Below are positions 60,391 through 64,000 of a stretch of 64,000 nt of DNA, piece after piece. A model generated the notes under the pieces. That model ran no database searches. It was not told the DNA's origin and worked only from the letters and a program-made list of their open reading frames with translations. Each line of letters opens with the position of its first letter. Positions within the stretch are counted from its first letter, which is position 1. Source of the stretch: Cyclina sinensis (lineage: Eukaryota > Mollusca > Bivalvia > Venerida > Veneridae). Location of the stretch: the NCBI GenBank assembly GCA_012932295.1, contig JAAONU010000011.1, positions 44,146,352 to 44,210,351 on the forward strand, in the 5' to 3' direction. Position numbers and translations under genes: made by a program.

Positions 60391-62689
60391 AATTACTGCC
60401 AACTTCATGTTTGATTTAATTTCTACTGTCAAGTGTTACTGCGTTCTGCTATAATCTACTAATGTGGATGAGTTCAGTTCAGCAACAAATTTGCTGCTGA
60501 ACGGGAAATGCAGTACCAGAAGAACAAAAACAATTATTGGCTTATAAGGATAGTTTGGTGCTGATCCAATTATCAAACAATTACAGTCCTTTTATATTAG
60601 GATTTATTGACCTCACTGAGGAAGAAATTGCATAGTAAACATGTATCAGTAAAGGATTGCAGATATTTGTTGTTTAATGTGTATTTTATAGTTTTAATAG
60701 AATCTAACGCCTAAACCTAATCTAGACGGATTTAAATGACAATTCGTTCAGTCTTGAGAAAATTCAATAAAAATCTCATTTGCGAACGTTTGGTTCTCTA
60801 TTCTTTTATTTTTTAACTAAAAAATTGATCTAAATATTGACTACATCTTTTCTGAATCAATGGTAGGCTTTTTTCTTGTCAGAGCTGTCTAAGTCAGCGT
60901 ACGCCATCACATGTTCGCCGAGCCACTCATTATGCCACGTTTTTGCGCGTTAACGTTAACTGCTTTTTTCTTGAAACTGTTTTGACGCACTAGTGTATGC
61001 ACTAAGAAATCCAGTTAACAAGACATTTTAAAATAACTACTAAAATTGTAACATTCTGTGTCTTTGCCTTACAACTTTGGGAGTAATTTAACCTGTGGCT
61101 ATTTTGGCTGATGATTATTCTAACAAGACTTAATTTCCATCCTTCCTAATTCAGTGTAAAGAACGATACTATTTCGGAGGTTTTTATTTTTCAGTGGCCC
61201 TCGGGTCAGTTTTTTTCGGTTTCAACCCCAGTGTTTTGAAATGAGACTGAGATAATATTTCAATGAGGCAGATAAGTATCTATTCATAAAGAATTCCTGC
61301 TAAAGCAATTAAAATGTGTAAAATACATTACTTTCAAACTGTTTTTAATGATTAAAATAATGTTTCCAGAACAGAGCATCTTTTAATATTTGTATCAAAT
61401 ACAGACTTTTCAACATTATAATCCCAATCAAAATAGTTTATGAAAGGAGAAACTTATCATTTATTTACGCTGTAAAAAGTTATAGGTAATATTCTTTTCA
61501 ATAGATGTTCGCTTGTTAGATTATGGTTTATTTCGCAAGGCTTGTCCTTGACCCCATTTATTGATGAAAGTAAGGGAAGGTACTGTTCAACGATGACTAT
61601 CGTCAACATACTGACACTGCATCTGTCTAGTTTTTTTTTTTTTGACGAGTGGAAAATTGGGAATGTCTCCACCACAAGTGCAGATACCAAACACCAGGAG
61701 GTACTGATTCGACTTTCAAGCTCTTTTAAAGGCCTTGAATATACAAACAAGGATATCGTTGGAAACGATGGATGTTTCCCAAACGAACATGAGAGTAAAA
61801 AAATACGCAATTGAGGAAGGTGTAAAGAGAAGGAGTTGTTTTGTTTTTCATGATGAAGAGGTGTGTGCGGGAAATATTATGAAACTATGGTTGAAAATGA
61901 ATGAAAAGTAATTGGGGGTGTGGGCTCATGTAATAGGAGTGTGATTACTTATAAGGTAATAGGGTAAATGATGAAACATAATTTGTTAAATGTTTGAGTT
62001 AAAATAATGTTGCATGGCCATCTAAATATTAACAAAAGCAAACAATTTAAAAGGAATTATATTGAGACGCTTTATTACATACTGGTATGTCTATACAGAA
62101 AAGTAGGGTGCGGACTGATGACTAAAATGTTTCGGTCAAAAATAATTTCATCCTATTAAACTTTTTCTTTTCAAAGTATAAATGATGTAAATACATTTCC
62201 CCGTATGTTCTATATCAAAAAATGCAAAGCAACCAAGCCCATTTTAGATTACAAACTCATCCTCATTTTTGAAGAATTATCATAGCACTGACATAAAATA
62301 ACAGAAAACAGTCCAGGTCATGTTTCTTCTTAGACAGATCTTGTCTGCCACAAGTGCTCAAAATGAAATCTTATTAGATAAAAACTGGGATTATGTAAAT
62401 GTCATCCTCAAATAAAACTGCCCTAACCTGGTAATACTACTCATATTGGTCACCAAACACAATATCCTCTCCTATCTTTTCCACTGAGATGTCAAAATGC
62501 ATCCACAAAGAAATTTCCACGAAAACTAGACTATAACTCCAAACCTTCTGGACTAATTTGTTGAAAGTTTACTAAGTGATAGAATAAAGTTAGAGAAATG
62601 AACTATATAGAAATAATAACTCTTTCTTTGTTACTTTTGGAACTACTTCCCTTTGTTAAATATTAATTGTACACTTTCTGTGAAAAATA
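60391..62689. other. No gene seen
   Basis: AT-rich. Overlapping open frames on opposite strands at 61457-61810 and 61542-61814 share a T-run (61628-61641) and show no domain. One strand may be chance, and perhaps both. Confidence 0.5.
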
Positions 62690-63057
62690 AAATTACATGA
62701 AACTGGCCAAACTCTGTGGTAACCAGTGCACACATACCTGCTGCTAATATGCACAGCTCCTCTTGGCAGTTAAGCTTCTTATAAAGTTTCAATGAATTCC
62801 AGTCAATGGTTGCTGAGAAATAGTCTAACTTGATAGCTGAAAAGGCTTGAAAGGGGCATAACTGTGAAAAAAATATTGCACCAAAACATGCTGCTAATAT
62901 TTACAGCTCCTATTGATAGAAAAGCTTCCTTAAAAGTTTCCATAAATTTCAGCCACTGATTGCTGAGAAATAGCCCGGACAAAATTTCGGCACGGACTGA
63001 CGGACGGAAGACGGATGGACGAAGCAGCGACTATAAGCATCCCCGCTGGGGAGCATA
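62690..63057 (-). mobile_element. TCCGTCCG-type element, minus strand
   Basis: Read on the minus strand it starts ATGCTCCCCAGCGGGGATGC, then TATAGTCGCTGCTTCGTCCA and TCCGTCCGTCAGTCCG, then TTGTCCGGGCTATTTCTCAG. This is the same order of motifs as the start of the element at 46237. Two internal units of about 165 bp share GGTTGCTGAGAAATAG / GATTGCTGAGAAATAG. The far (low-coordinate) end is not defined. Confidence 0.65.
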
Positions 63058-64000
63058 AAAATTAATCAGATGTAACTTTGGTGATGTACGGTTGATGAGC
63101 TTTATTCTTCACAAAAGTGTCATTATCGCAAATTGAATATAGATGTGATTGCTCTTCAAGTGCATACCTCTTTGCTTAACAATGTCTCTCAAAAAAATAA
63201 ATCATTTTTGTAACAAGTACTTAACAAGAACGTCCTCTTCTTTAGCTGTCAACATCGGGGTCGGGTCTAGCTTTGCAGGCTTTTGTTTTTTTTAAGGTGA
63301 TGATGCAGTGTACATCTCTAAACGTTAAATTCATGTGCTAAATCGTGTCTAACTGAGCATATATTAACTGCTCGTGCGTTTCTGAACATTCTAGACGGAA
63401 ATGATGACTTGAAGCGATATAACTACTAAGTAATTATCTATTATGAAAGTACTTGTTGTCTCCCTTGAATAAAGAACACTGACGTGATCCGTACAACAGT
63501 GCTTTTATGATACTAAGTGCTTTTTCTTGGTGTTTAATACTTGACATTATGATTCGCATTTCGAAGATGCATTTTTAAGTTAAGTATTACAACAAATAAA
63601 CATAAAAAGAAGACTAGTTAAGCTCACAATAAGGTAGGCAGTTCCCATAAATAATATAACCTCCAATCTCATAGTTTTGTGGAAAATTTGTAAACAAATT
63701 TTATCAAATCTTTCTGCACTTCTCTTCATTTGTCTTTTTTCTTCTTCTTAATTTGTACCATATTCTATATGCAGTCGAGTTAAATATTCTTCCATTTAAT
63801 ATGTATCCCAGCTTTAACCTTGATTGTAGAAGTATAAGTTAGGGCTAAACTGAACATTAGTAGACACCTTTGCATACTTGTAAACATGTAAAACAATGAT
63901 CATTGCCTCTAACATTATTCATGGCTGATAAAATAATGGTTTATGTTTTGCATTGATTAACCATTAGTACGGAACCAAAAAGAAAGGACACATTAATTTT
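63058..64000. other. No gene seen
   Basis: AT-rich DNA up to the window end. No open frame over 60 codons or repeat was recognised. Confidence 0.55.

Noticed and set aside
61457..61814. 117-codon (minus) and 90-codon (plus) overlapping frames
   Set aside because: Mutually overlapping, share a homopolymer run, and show no recognisable domain or splice signals.

Overview
This is an AT-rich eukaryotic nuclear window with almost no coding sequence. It has one well-supported host gene, a dense layer of transposable-element remnants, and two local segmental duplications. There are no bacterial operons, rRNA genes, CRISPR arrays or intact tRNA genes. The repeats (tRNA-headed SINEs, non-LTR retrotransposon remnants, Tc1-like remnants, repeats built on runs of TCCGTCCG and GTCCGGAGCATAACTTG, foldback elements) fit a bivalve mollusc. 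From memory of clam genomes I favour a heterodont, venerid-like clam, but this is inference and no search was run.

Layout. 1-7,000: a SINE, a G-rich imperfect tandem repeat with recurring AAGTACCTACATATT motifs, a 151-bp tandem array, and otherwise unannotatable AT-rich DNA. 7,300-14,640: a nest of mobile elements. A 5'-truncated non-LTR retrotransposon on the minus strand keeps an uninterrupted reverse-transcriptase ORF of 813 codons. It is bracketed exactly by two direct repeats of about 1.5 kb, each carrying the 3' part of another LINE on the plus strand. 6,800-15,320 and 16,760-18,320 are two diverged copies of one ancestral segment, the first swollen by insertions.

20,128-24,555: the host gene, plus strand. 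It has a TATA-like box, two short upstream ORFs, a coding exon 1 with an N-myristoylation signal (MGNHSS), a 3.2-kb phase-1 intron and a terminal exon. The predicted product has 281 residues, is serine-rich and probably disordered, and belongs to no family I recognise. Two inverted copies of a TTAA-flanked MITE lie downstream, and the nearer one contains an AATAAA that could end the transcript.

27,490-36,730 and 37,565-46,115: a tandem segmental duplication of about 9 kb, diverged overall but with blocks that stayed nearly identical although non-coding. The copies differ by clean insertions and by a minisatellite expanded in only one of them. 46,237-64,000: interspersed repeats, including an element with perfect 14-bp terminal inverted repeats, a 38/31-bp minisatellite, two dead Tc1-like transposases that both have glycine where the third catalytic residue should be, a nested SINE, a 69-bp satellite array with an isolated inverted unit upstream, and long stretches with nothing identifiable.

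The most interesting items are the LINE between giant direct repeats, the unrecognised myristoylated protein, the conserved non-coding blocks in the duplication, and the family of TCCGTCCG elements.
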